This document shows positions 57,099 through 64,000 of a DNA stretch of 64,000 bases, piece after piece; positions within the stretch are counted from its first letter, which is position 1; each line of letters opens with the position of its first letter. Source of the stretch: Ruegeria sp. Ofav3-42 (GTDB lineage: Bacteria; Pseudomonadota; Alphaproteobacteria; Rhodobacterales; Rhodobacteraceae); the NCBI RefSeq assembly GCF_022347725.1, contig NZ_JAKRGB010000001.1:124001-188000 (forward strand), read 5' to 3'. Under the pieces are notes generated by a model, which searched no databases, was not told the DNA's origin, and saw nothing but the letters and a program-made list of their open reading frames with translations. A program made the position numbers and the translations under genes.

Positions 57099-58588
57099 GA
57101 TTGGTCCTCCCGCGCGAGACACTTGAACAGACAGATAACCAGAACCGGCACGATAAACACGAAGGCAATGGCCGACAGTGCGATGATGGATCTGACCAAA
57201 GAGATGTCGCCGACCAGAATCATCGCCAACCCCAAAGCCCCCAGGATTATGCCCCAGATCGTGCGAATCCTGGGGGAGGGGTTGTCATCCCCTCCGGTCC
57301 CGATCATCGCGAGGGTAAAGCCAGCGCTGACGACGCTGGTGACCACGAACAGGAACGCCGCCAGTATGGTTGCCGTTCTGGTAATCCCGTCCAGTGGGAA
57401 CCGTTCGAGTAAGGCGAATGTGGTTGCGTCGAGGTTTTCGGCATTCACGGCCGACAAGGCTCCGTCCTGACGCAGAGCGTCAAAAAAGCCCAGGCCGCCG
57501 AATACCCCGAACCACAGGATTGAGAACAGGGTGGGGGTGACGACGACTCCGATCAGAAACTCGCGGATCGTTCGCCCGCGTGAGATTCTGGCGATGAAAA
57601 TCCCTACAAATGGCGACCAGGCCAGCCACCAGATCATGTAGTTCAGTGTCCACCCCTGAAACCAGTCGGTTACGAGGTCGTCGAAAAACTCTGCCGTTGA
57701 AAACCCTGCCGGTAGGACGCCGAAAAGATACCGTCCGAAACCTGAAACGATGCCATCCATCAAAAAGGACGTAGGGCCCAGGACCAAAAGATAGACCATC
57801 ATCCCGACAGCAATCAGCATTGCCGCGTTTGAAAGTCGCGCCATCCCGTCGCCCAAATCACGCCGCAGGGGGATGATGAACGCGACGCACAGGGCTGCAA
57901 AAACGGGCAGGGTCAGCACGCCCGGAGACTCGACGCCGAGCAATCCGGCCAAGCCGGTCTGAATCTGAAAAACCCCCATTGCCATTGAACCTGCCAGTCC
58001 CACGGCAATGGCAACGATCGAGAGCAGGTCGAAAACCCAGGCCAGTGCTTTTGTCCATCCTGCCTCTCCCAGAGCATCCGTGACCGGCGCGCTCAACAGC
58101 AGGCTGCGATGGCGGCGATACGCGAAATAGGCGATGACCAATCCGACGATTCCGTAGATTGCCCAAGCGTGAAAGCCCCAGTTCAGATAGGTCACGAACA
58201 TCGCATAGCTGGCGGCTTCGGGATCGCTATTGAACTGTCGCAGCACTTCGTAGTGCGTCAGGGGTTCGGCCGCCCCATAGAACAAAAGCCCCACGCCCAT
58301 GCCCGCCGCGAACAGCATTGCGATCCATGCGGAGGTCGAAAACTCCGGTTCTGCCGAGTCGGGGCCCAAGCGGATATCTCCGAACCGCGACAGGGCCAGA
58401 TACAATGCCACAAACAAAAGACCGCTGACCTCAAGCATGATGAACCAGCCACGGCTGTCGAACTGCGTTGCCACAGCGGACGCAGCAATGCGACCAAGGC
58501 CCTGAGGGTCGGCTATGCCCCAGGCAGCAATTGCCGCGCTCAGGGCAAGAGCGATCATAAGCATCGGGCTAGGAGATTTTCGGTCCAC
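57095..58588 (-). CDS. BCCT-family transporter
   Basis: A 497-residue, about 12-helix secondary transporter for betaine, choline, carnitine or DMSP-like compounds. The core signature is WFQGWTLNYMIWWLAWSPFVGIFIARISRGRTIREF, with GMGVGLLFYGAAEPLTHY in helix 3. The start is GTG at 58588; ATG codons a few residues later are alternatives. It likely uses sodium or protons. Exact substrate not determinable. Confidence 0.92.
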   Translation of the reverse strand: MDRKSPSPMLMIALALSAAIAAWGIADPQGLGRIAASAVATQFDSRGWFIMLEVSGLLFVALYLALSRFGDIRLGPDSAEPEFSTSAWIAMLFAAGMGVGLLFYGAAEPLTHYEVLRQFNSDPEAASYAMFVTYLNWGFHAWAIYGIVGLVIAYFAYRRHRSLLLSAPVTDALGEAGWTKALAWVFDLLSIVAIAVGLAGSMAMGVFQIQTGLAGLLGVESPGVLTLPVFAALCVAFIIPLRRDLGDGMARLSNAAMLIAVGMMVYLLVLGPTSFLMDGIVSGFGRYLFGVLPAGFSTAEFFDDLVTDWFQGWTLNYMIWWLAWSPFVGIFIARISRGRTIREFLIGVVVTPTLFSILWFGVFGGLGFFDALRQDGALSAVNAENLDATTFALLERFPLDGITRTATILAAFLFVVTSVVSAGFTLAMIGTGGDDNPSPRIRTIWGIILGALGLAMILVGDISLVRSIIALSAIAFVFIVPVLVICLFKCLAREDQS

Positions 58589-58975
58589 TGTCCGGAGCCC
58601 TTTCTACCAGTTCGTTGAAACACTTGGTCGTTTGTCCGAGCGTAGATTGCGACATTCCTACTTTCAAAGTGTTTATACGCATTTAGCAAGCCGCTACACG
58701 TATGCTAACGGCGGCAGCGTCGATCTGTCCGAAAATACCGAATTAAAGGGGGAAACTTGCGGAATTTCCCTCACATCTGCTGATCTGGTCGATCTGTCCT
58801 GGTGCAGGGGTTGACAAGCGGAGTGTCTGAATGAAACGTCGAAGATGTTGGGAGACTTTGAAATTTCAGATGCTTGACCCGTTGCAAGACGGGTTCGCTT
58901 GCCATACCGGCAAGGTCCCTGGATGGGATCGCTGATCGGTTTCCCATCCACAATAAGAGTTGGGAGTTCTCAAAA
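58589..58975. other. Intergenic region BCCT / TAXI, with three tandem hairpins
   Basis: Divergent promoters lie here. The last 100 bp before the TAXI gene hold three perfect stems: ACCCGT/ACGGGT (58877-58894), CTTGCC/GGCAAG (58898-58914) and TGGATGGGA/TCCCATCCA (58920-58950). No gene seen. Confidence 0.6.
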
Positions 58976-59944
58976 ATGAAAAACAGCAGCAAGCTTAGCC
59001 TGGGTGCGGTCGTTACCGCTGCTCTTATGGCTCCGGCCGCTTATGCAGAAGAATTCATCACCATCGGAACCGGTGGCGTGACCGGCGTTTACTATCCGAC
59101 CGGTGGTGCGATCTGCCGTCTGGTGAACAAGGGCCGTAAAGAGCACGGCGTTCGTTGCTCGGTCGAATCGACTGGTGGTTCGGTTTACAACATCAACACC
59201 ATTCGCGAAGGCGAGCTGGAGTTCGGTGTTGCGCAGTCTGACTGGCAGTACCACGCGTATAACGGCAGCTCGAAATTTGAAGAGGCTGGCCCCTTTGAAA
59301 ACCTGCGCGCCGTATTCTCGGTCCACCCCGAACCGTTCACTGTTGTGGCCCGTGCCGATTCCGGTATCACCAACTTCGAGGACCTGAAAGGCAAGCGCGT
59401 CAACATCGGTAACCCCGGTTCCGGTCAGCGCGGCACCATGGAAGTCCTGCTGGGTGAAATGGGCTGGACCACCGGTGATTTCGAACTGGCGACCGAGCTG
59501 AAGGCGGCTGAACAGTCCGCAGCCCTGTGCGACAACCAGATCGACGCGATGGTCTACACCGTTGGTCACCCGTCGGGTTCGATCCAGGAAGCCACTACCG
59601 CATGCGACTCGGTTCTGGTGAACGTGAGCGGCGATGCGGTTGACAAGCTGGTCAACGACAATTCGTTCTACCGTACCGCAACCATCCCCGGTGGCATGTA
59701 CCGTGGTTCGGACGGCGACACCGCGACCTTTGGTGTTGGCGCGACATTCGTGACCTCGGCAGACGTGTCGGAAGATGCGGTTTACGCGGTTGTCAGCTCG
59801 GTCTTCGAGAACTTCGATGACTTCAAAAAGCTGCACCCGGCATTCGCCAACCTCAAGCCCGAAGAAATGATCGCAGACGGCCTGTCGGCTCCGCTGCATC
59901 CGGGTGCTGAGAAATACTACAAAGAAAAAGGCTGGATTCAGTAA
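58976..59944 (+). CDS. TAXI-family TRAP transporter solute-binding protein
   Basis: A 322-residue periplasmic binding protein. Signal peptide to AAYAEE; TAXI marks are [50 protein letters not shown] and [17 protein letters not shown]. The start at 58976 follows GGGAG. It delivers substrate to the fused TRAP permease downstream; ligands of TAXI proteins include glutamate and other carboxylates, but the specific one is unknown. Confidence 0.95.
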   Translation: MKNSSKLSLGAVVTAALMAPAAYAEEFITIGTGGVTGVYYPTGGAICRLVNKGRKEHGVRCSVESTGGSVYNINTIREGELEFGVAQSDWQYHAYNGSSKFEEAGPFENLRAVFSVHPEPFTVVARADSGITNFEDLKGKRVNIGNPGSGQRGTMEVLLGEMGWTTGDFELATELKAAEQSAALCDNQIDAMVYTVGHPSGSIQEATTACDSVLVNVSGDAVDKLVNDNSFYRTATIPGGMYRGSDGDTATFGVGATFVTSADVSEDAVYAVVSSVFENFDDFKKLHPAFANLKPEEMIADGLSAPLHPGAEKYYKEKGWIQ

Positions 59945-59957
59945 TCCAGACCTGACG

Positions 59958-60004
59958 CAGGGTGCCTAACGGCGCCCTGCCACCCAAACCCGAACAAATC
60001 GGGT
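59958..60004 (+). promoter_or_regulatory. Intergenic hairpins between TAXI and TRAP permease
   Basis: A 9-bp stem CAGGGTGCC / GGCGCCCTG (59958-59979, one G.U pair, loop TAAC) and a 6-bp stem ACCCGA / TCGGGT (59988-60004). Such hairpins often stabilise the upstream mRNA and lower readthrough. Confidence 0.5.
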
Positions 60005-60043
60005 GGTTCAGAAGGCCAAAAGGCCGCGACGGGGAGACATTTC

Positions 60044-62653
60044 ATGAGTTCCGACACACAATCCAACCAACCGTTATCCGAAGAGGAACTGCAGGACCTT
60101 GTAGCCTCATCCGATGCGGGAGGGCGCAATCCGGTCGGCAATGTCGGGGTTTTTCTGGCCATCGTGGCGGCCATCTGGTCGATCTTTCAGGTCGTTCTGG
60201 CCTCGCCGCTGGCGAATTACGTCCTGCCGGGTAGCGTTGTGAACAATGCGCGGCAGTTTCACTTGGCCTTTGCGATGTTCCTGGCTTTTGCGGCCTATCC
60301 GGCGCTGAAATCCAGCCCGCGTGACTATATCCCGGTTCAGGACTGGATTATGGGCCTGCTGGGCACGTTTGTCGCGCTGTACGGGTATTTCTTCTACAAC
60401 AAGATCGTCGACGCAGGTGGTCTTGCTGATGACACTGATAAATGGGTCGCTCTGGTCGGTCTGCTGTTGCTGTTTGAGGCCGCGCGACGCGCGCTTGGCC
60501 CGGCAATGGCGATTATCGCGACGATCTTCCTTGCTTACGTCTTCTTTGGGTCCTCAGAATGGGTACCCGAGGTTATCCGCTGGAAAGGTGCCAGCCTGAA
60601 AAAGGCGATGAGCCACATGTGGATCACCTCCGAAGGCGTGTTTGGCATCGCCTTGGGTGTTTCCACCAAATTCGTGTTCCTGTTCGTGCTGTTCGGGGCG
60701 TTGCTCGATAAGGCCGGGGCAGGGAACTACTTTATCAAGATGGCCTTTGGCGCTCTTGGGCACCTGCGTGGTGGTCCCGCCAAAGCGGCCGTCGTGGGTT
60801 CGGCGGCGACCGGTCTGATCTCAGGCTCATCCATCGCCAACGTTGTCACCACCGGTACTTTCACCATTCCACTGATGAAGCGTGTTGGGTTCAGCAGCGA
60901 ACAGGCGGGCTCGGTCGAGGTTGCCTCATCCGTAAACGGCCAGATCATGCCGCCTGTGATGGGTGCCGCGGCCTTCCTGATGGTAGAATACGTCGGCATT
61001 TCCTATGTCGAGGTGATCACGCACGCCTTCCTGCCAGCCGCGATTTCGTACATCGCACTGGTATATATTGTGCACCTTGAGGCCGTGAAACGAAACATGC
61101 CCACCTTGGGTGATCGCGACGTGCATCTGGCGCGGACCGTTGTTGGCATGCTGGCCTTCTTCCTGGTCTTTGCTGGCCTCTGCTATGGCTCGCAATTTCC
61201 GGTCGAGGCAGTGACCAACTGGGTGCCGTCCATGGCAGGTCTGGTTCTTAGCCTGATCGTCTGCGCGGTTTATGTGGTGCTGCTTAAACTGGCGGCCACT
61301 GTGCCGGATCTGGAGCCGGATGACCCCAACGCCAAAGAAGTGACACTGCCGGTCATCGCGGACATCTACAAAGCCGGTCTGCACTACCTGCTGCCGATCA
61401 TCGTGTTGGTGTACTTCCTGATGATCGAACAGAAATCGCCTGGTCTTTCCGCCTTCTGGGCCACGTCGTTGCTGTTCGTGATCCTGCTGACGCAGAAGCC
61501 GCTCAAAGCGATCTTCCGGGGCCAAAGCAACGTGTACAACACGTTCATTGATGGTGTCGCAGACCTGTGGCAAGGCCTGATCGACGGTGCGCGCAACATG
61601 ATCGGTATCGCTCTGGCGACTGCCACCGCGGGCGTGATCGTGGGTACCGTGACCCTGACCGGTGTCGGGCAGGTGATGGCTGATCTGGTTGAATTCCTTT
61701 CAGGCGGTAACCTGATCCTGATGCTTGTTATGGTCGGACTGCTCAGCCTGATCCTTGGTATGGGTCTGCCGACCACGGCGAACTATATCGTTGTCAGCTC
61801 GCTGATGGCAGGCGTGGTCGTTGAACTGGGTGCCCAAAGCGGACTGATCGTGCCGCTGATTGCGGTGCACCTGTTCGTGTTCTACTTCGGCATTATGGCG
61901 GATGTGACGCCACCGGTTGGTCTGGCCAGCTTTGCGGCTGCTGCCGTGTCGGGTGGCGACGCGATCAAAACCGGGTTCACGGCGTTCTTCTACAGCCTGC
62001 GGACCGTGGCTTTGCCGTTCGTGTTCATCTTCAATACGGATCTGCTGCTGATTGACGTGACATGGGTCGAGGGGATCATAGTGGCGATTTTCGCCACAAT
62101 CGCGATCCTCGTCTTCACGGCCGGCACCATGGGCTACTTCCTGACCCATAGCCGGATCTACGAAAGCATCGCGCTGATCTTTGTTGCCTTTGCGCTGTTC
62201 AGGCCGGATTTCTTCATGGACCGTATCGCGCCTCCGTTCACGTCGGTTGAACCGTCGGCGTTCGTGGAAACCATTGGAAACACGCCTCCGGGTACCGAAG
62301 TCCGCATGGTCATCAGCGGACCGGACTTTGACACGCTCAAGATGACGGATACGACCGTGGTTGTGGCCGTTGGAAGCGAAGAGGGTGGTCAGGCACGTGT
62401 CGACGCGATGGGCCTTTTGCTGATCGAAGAAGACGGTCTGATGAAACTGGAAGAGCCGATGTTCGGGTCACCGGTCGCGGATGATTTGGATAACTTCGAC
62501 TATTATGGGGATGAGGCCGTGCGCCTGACCTCGGTCAGCTTGCCGTCCAGCCAGCCGCCGAAACAACTGATCTATATTCCGGCGCTGCTTCTGCTGGGCC
62601 TGATCGCTTTCCTTCAGCGCGGCCGTGCCGCCAGACAAGAGGTGCCCGCATGA
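60044..62653 (+). CDS. TRAP transporter fused permease (TAXI type)
   Basis: An 869-residue fused 4TM/12TM TRAP permease. Helices start near residue 25; the DctM-like part has GSAATGLISGSSIANVVTTGTFTIPLMKRVGF (in short form) and IMPPVMGAAAFLMVEY, and later LILGMGLPTTANYIVVSSLMAG and ADVTPPVGLASFAAAAVSG. The C-terminal 150 residues are soluble (DFDTLKMTDTTVVVAVG) with a last helix. It uses an ion gradient and the TAXI protein upstream. Confidence 0.95.
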   Translation: MSSDTQSNQPLSEEELQDLVASSDAGGRNPVGNVGVFLAIVAAIWSIFQVVLASPLANYVLPGSVVNNARQFHLAFAMFLAFAAYPALKSSPRDYIPVQDWIMGLLGTFVALYGYFFYNKIVDAGGLADDTDKWVALVGLLLLFEAARRALGPAMAIIATIFLAYVFFGSSEWVPEVIRWKGASLKKAMSHMWITSEGVFGIALGVSTKFVFLFVLFGALLDKAGAGNYFIKMAFGALGHLRGGPAKAAVVGSAATGLISGSSIANVVTTGTFTIPLMKRVGFSSEQAGSVEVASSVNGQIMPPVMGAAAFLMVEYVGISYVEVITHAFLPAAISYIALVYIVHLEAVKRNMPTLGDRDVHLARTVVGMLAFFLVFAGLCYGSQFPVEAVTNWVPSMAGLVLSLIVCAVYVVLLKLAATVPDLEPDDPNAKEVTLPVIADIYKAGLHYLLPIIVLVYFLMIEQKSPGLSAFWATSLLFVILLTQKPLKAIFRGQSNVYNTFIDGVADLWQGLIDGARNMIGIALATATAGVIVGTVTLTGVGQVMADLVEFLSGGNLILMLVMVGLLSLILGMGLPTTANYIVVSSLMAGVVVELGAQSGLIVPLIAVHLFVFYFGIMADVTPPVGLASFAAAAVSGGDAIKTGFTAFFYSLRTVALPFVFIFNTDLLLIDVTWVEGIIVAIFATIAILVFTAGTMGYFLTHSRIYESIALIFVAFALFRPDFFMDRIAPPFTSVEPSAFVETIGNTPPGTEVRMVISGPDFDTLKMTDTTVVVAVGSEEGGQARVDAMGLLLIEEDGLMKLEEPMFGSPVADDLDNFDYYGDEAVRLTSVSLPSSQPPKQLIYIPALLLLGLIAFLQRGRAARQEVPA

Positions 62654-63081
62654 CAAACGCAGTTCTTTGTGCCGTCGATATCAGTAACGGCGATCTTGAT
62701 ACGCATGTCCTGAAGAAAGCCGCGAAGCTGGCCGATCAGGAAAACGCGCAACTGGATGTTGTGACCGTCCTGCCGGACTTCGGAGAAAGCTGGGTCTCCG
62801 GTTTTTTCGAAAGTGACTTCCACGACAAGGCGATGGAAGAGGCCCATTCCAAGCTGGCCGAGATGTGTGTGACTGCGGTGGGGGCAGAGCGGAACGAAAA
62901 GATCCGTCACGTGGTCGCTACCGGTACTGCATATCAGGAAATTCTAAAAACAGCGGAAAGCGCAGGCAGCGATCTGATCGTGATCGGCGCGCATAAACCT
63001 GATTTCAAAGACTATCTTCTGGGTCCGAACGCTGCGCGTGTCGTACGGCATTCGAACGTTTCGGTTTACGTCGTTCGATAG
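62650..63081 (+). CDS. Universal stress protein (UspA family)
   Basis: A 143-residue UspA-fold protein. Marks: LCAVDISNGD at the N-terminus and SDLIVIGAHKPDFKDYLLGPNAARVVRHSNVSVYVVR at the end, with the ATP-binding pattern G-x2-G-x9-G partly kept. It overlaps the permease by 4 bp, the arrangement seen for TRAP-linked USPs such as TeaD, which restrain transport. Confidence 0.92.
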   Translation: MTNAVLCAVDISNGDLDTHVLKKAAKLADQENAQLDVVTVLPDFGESWVSGFFESDFHDKAMEEAHSKLAEMCVTAVGAERNEKIRHVVATGTAYQEILKTAESAGSDLIVIGAHKPDFKDYLLGPNAARVVRHSNVSVYVVR

Positions 63082-63200
63082 CGGCGTTCCACCAAGGCAG
63101 GCGCATTGGGTTGTCGCCTCTGTGGCGGCATCGATTTGACCACAGGTCACAGCCACGGGCAGTTCTGATCCAAGGACAGGTGCCGGGGACAACGTTGCGA

Positions 63201-63608
63201 CTAAGTGTTCTTGTTTCGGTACGAAGAAATGGAGATGGACACTCCGCTTCCCGTGATTCTGCCTTCAACCCCGACAGAACTTGTCCATCTGATCTCCGTT
63301 GACGAAGGTGACCCGAAAATCTCGAGAGAATACACGATGCCGATGTGTTCAAAGTCAAAATCTGACAGTTCGATTTTGTCGACTTTTTCGAAAGCTATTT
63401 TCACAAGTGCGTGCTTGTCAGTTAGAAAACAACCGTTGTCGTCTATGGCATCTGTTGTGTTCTACAAGTGTAGACCGATTGAACTGGTCTTAAACTGCCT
63501 GAGGTCAAGGTTAACAATTTCTGCATCATGAAAGTTCGGGGTGCGACCAAACCACTCAATTACAGAATTGCCACCGGGTAACTGGGACAAGAGTCTGTTT
63601 TTGGTCAT
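63201..63608 (-). pseudogene. Imm50-like immunity protein, broken by one TAG
   Basis: A minus-strand frame of 136 codons from ATG at 63608 to TAG at 63201, interrupted only by TAG at 63462-63464. The two halves read as one family: the first has EWFGRTPNFHDAEIVNLDL, the second NTTDAIDDNGCFLTDKHALVKIAFEKV and IELSDFDFEHIGIVYSLEI, which match the Imm50 pattern (HDAE, ... KH..V...F..V..L.L.dF). The stop falls where relatives usually carry Trp (HLW), so TGG to TAG explains it. AT-rich context. No toxin partner is seen. Confidence 0.65.
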
Positions 63609-63775
63609 TCAAATTCTTCTACGATTGCAAAACTATGAGCAATCTATGGCCTTGTCTGGTGAAAGGCCATGGTTTCATTGGGTGCAAGGCAGGCTTCGCT
63701 GGTATGCCCATCTTTGCACACAGGATATGTTGGCGAAGGGTCGGCTTTGTCATGTGACGGCTTACAAAGCGGGGC
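63609..63775. other. AT-rich intergenic stretch
   Basis: About 170 bp between the Imm50-like pseudogene and the lipocalin-like gene. A short minus-strand frame begins MTKPTLRQHILCAKMG near 63752 but no family or ribosome site supports it. Confidence 0.4.
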
Positions 63776-64000
63776 CTAGTACCCGGTCATCTCTAGATAC
63801 CCGTGCCCGGAATGGCTGCCGATGATTTGAACGGGACCCTCCCAGTATTCGAACCGTGTGGCCATCCATGCGTCGGGCGTCAGAGCCGAAACTTCGACAT
63901 CCAGATCACGATCCGGCAGCGTGACCCGCCATCGAATGGGAACATCGCGTCCGGCGACCCGGGCGGTTGCCAGCGGCTCAAACGCGACAGAGCCATCAGG
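63776..64000 (-). CDS. Lipocalin-like (AttH/CrtC-related) protein, C-terminus only
   Basis: The minus strand is open from base 64000 to TAG at 63776, 74 residues, with the start outside the window. The ending ATRFEYWEGPVQIIGSHSG and GHGYLEMTGY is the C-terminal signature of AttH/CrtC-like lipocalin-domain proteins. Composition returns to the high G+C of the neighbours. Function not determinable from the fragment. Confidence 0.8.
   Translation of the reverse strand, partial: PDGSVAFEPLATARVAGRDVPIRWRVTLPDRDLDVEVSALTPDAWMATRFEYWEGPVQIIGSHSGHGYLEMTGY

Overview
The window looks like a chromosomal segment from an alphaproteobacterium of the Rhodobacteraceae, most likely the marine Roseobacter group (Ruegeria/Silicibacter-like). 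The pointers are an estimated G+C near 60% outside a few islands, a DmdB-like acyl-CoA ligase of the type used in DMSP demethylation, a B12-dependent class II ribonucleotide reductase, MttB-type and corrinoid methyltransfer proteins, an alphaproteobacterial SOS box (GTTC-N7-GTTC) in front of lexA, and the order trpE / trpGDC-moaC-moeA-lexA / comEC / gltX / gltA. No species call is possible from the sequence alone.

Layout. 1-9.7 kb: a 5'-cut acyl-CoA ligase, two identical tRNA-Asn genes with matching promoters, a lipoprotein, an MBL hydrolase divergent from an EnvZ-like kinase, a CAT-anticodon tRNA, purM-purN, rnd, a lipoprotein, sufE and DUF1638. 9.7-13 kb: a Hint-domain protein, a B12-binding corrinoid protein and a radical SAM protein. 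13.0-15.0 kb: an IS1595-like insertion sequence with 23-bp inverted repeats, a transposase broken by one stop codon, and an Imm11-like passenger gene. 15-33 kb: gltA, gltX, comEC, lexA, the trpGDC-moaC-moeA operon with 4-bp overlaps, a divergent polysaccharide-deacetylase-like gene, trpE, ppiD-like, an aminotransferase, fabI-gpt and pdxH. 33-42 kb: a double cold-shock-domain protein, DUF192, tRNA-Pro, nrdJ, a small-gene and candidate ncRNA island, an EF-hand protein and an MttB-family methyltransferase. 42-56 kb: an outer-membrane barrel, an aminotransferase, cysS (foreign-looking 3' third), cimA, a squalene/phytoene-synthase-like gene, yceI/marR, MFS, alkA-type glycosylase, a hydrolase and small enzymes, pseudouridine synthase, HNH, dsbB and YqaA. 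56.2-57.0 kb: tRNA-Leu followed by decayed DNA ending in a 3' tRNA-Leu fragment, probably the scar of an integrated element. 57-63.1 kb: a BCCT transporter translationally coupled to a 31-residue membrane peptide, and a TAXI-TRAP-UspA transport operon. 63.2-64 kb: an Imm50-like immunity pseudogene and the C-terminus of a lipocalin-like protein.

How it works together. Most of the window is housekeeping: purine, tryptophan, molybdenum-cofactor, citramalate/isoleucine, NAD(P)H-linked lipid synthesis, tRNA charging, and SOS control. The accessory parts are an IS carrying an immunity gene, a tRNA-Leu scar with a second SOS-like box, a degraded immunity gene, and an island downstream of nrdJ that holds a strongly translated 47-residue basic protein and a GC-rich folded transcript ending in a clear terminator.
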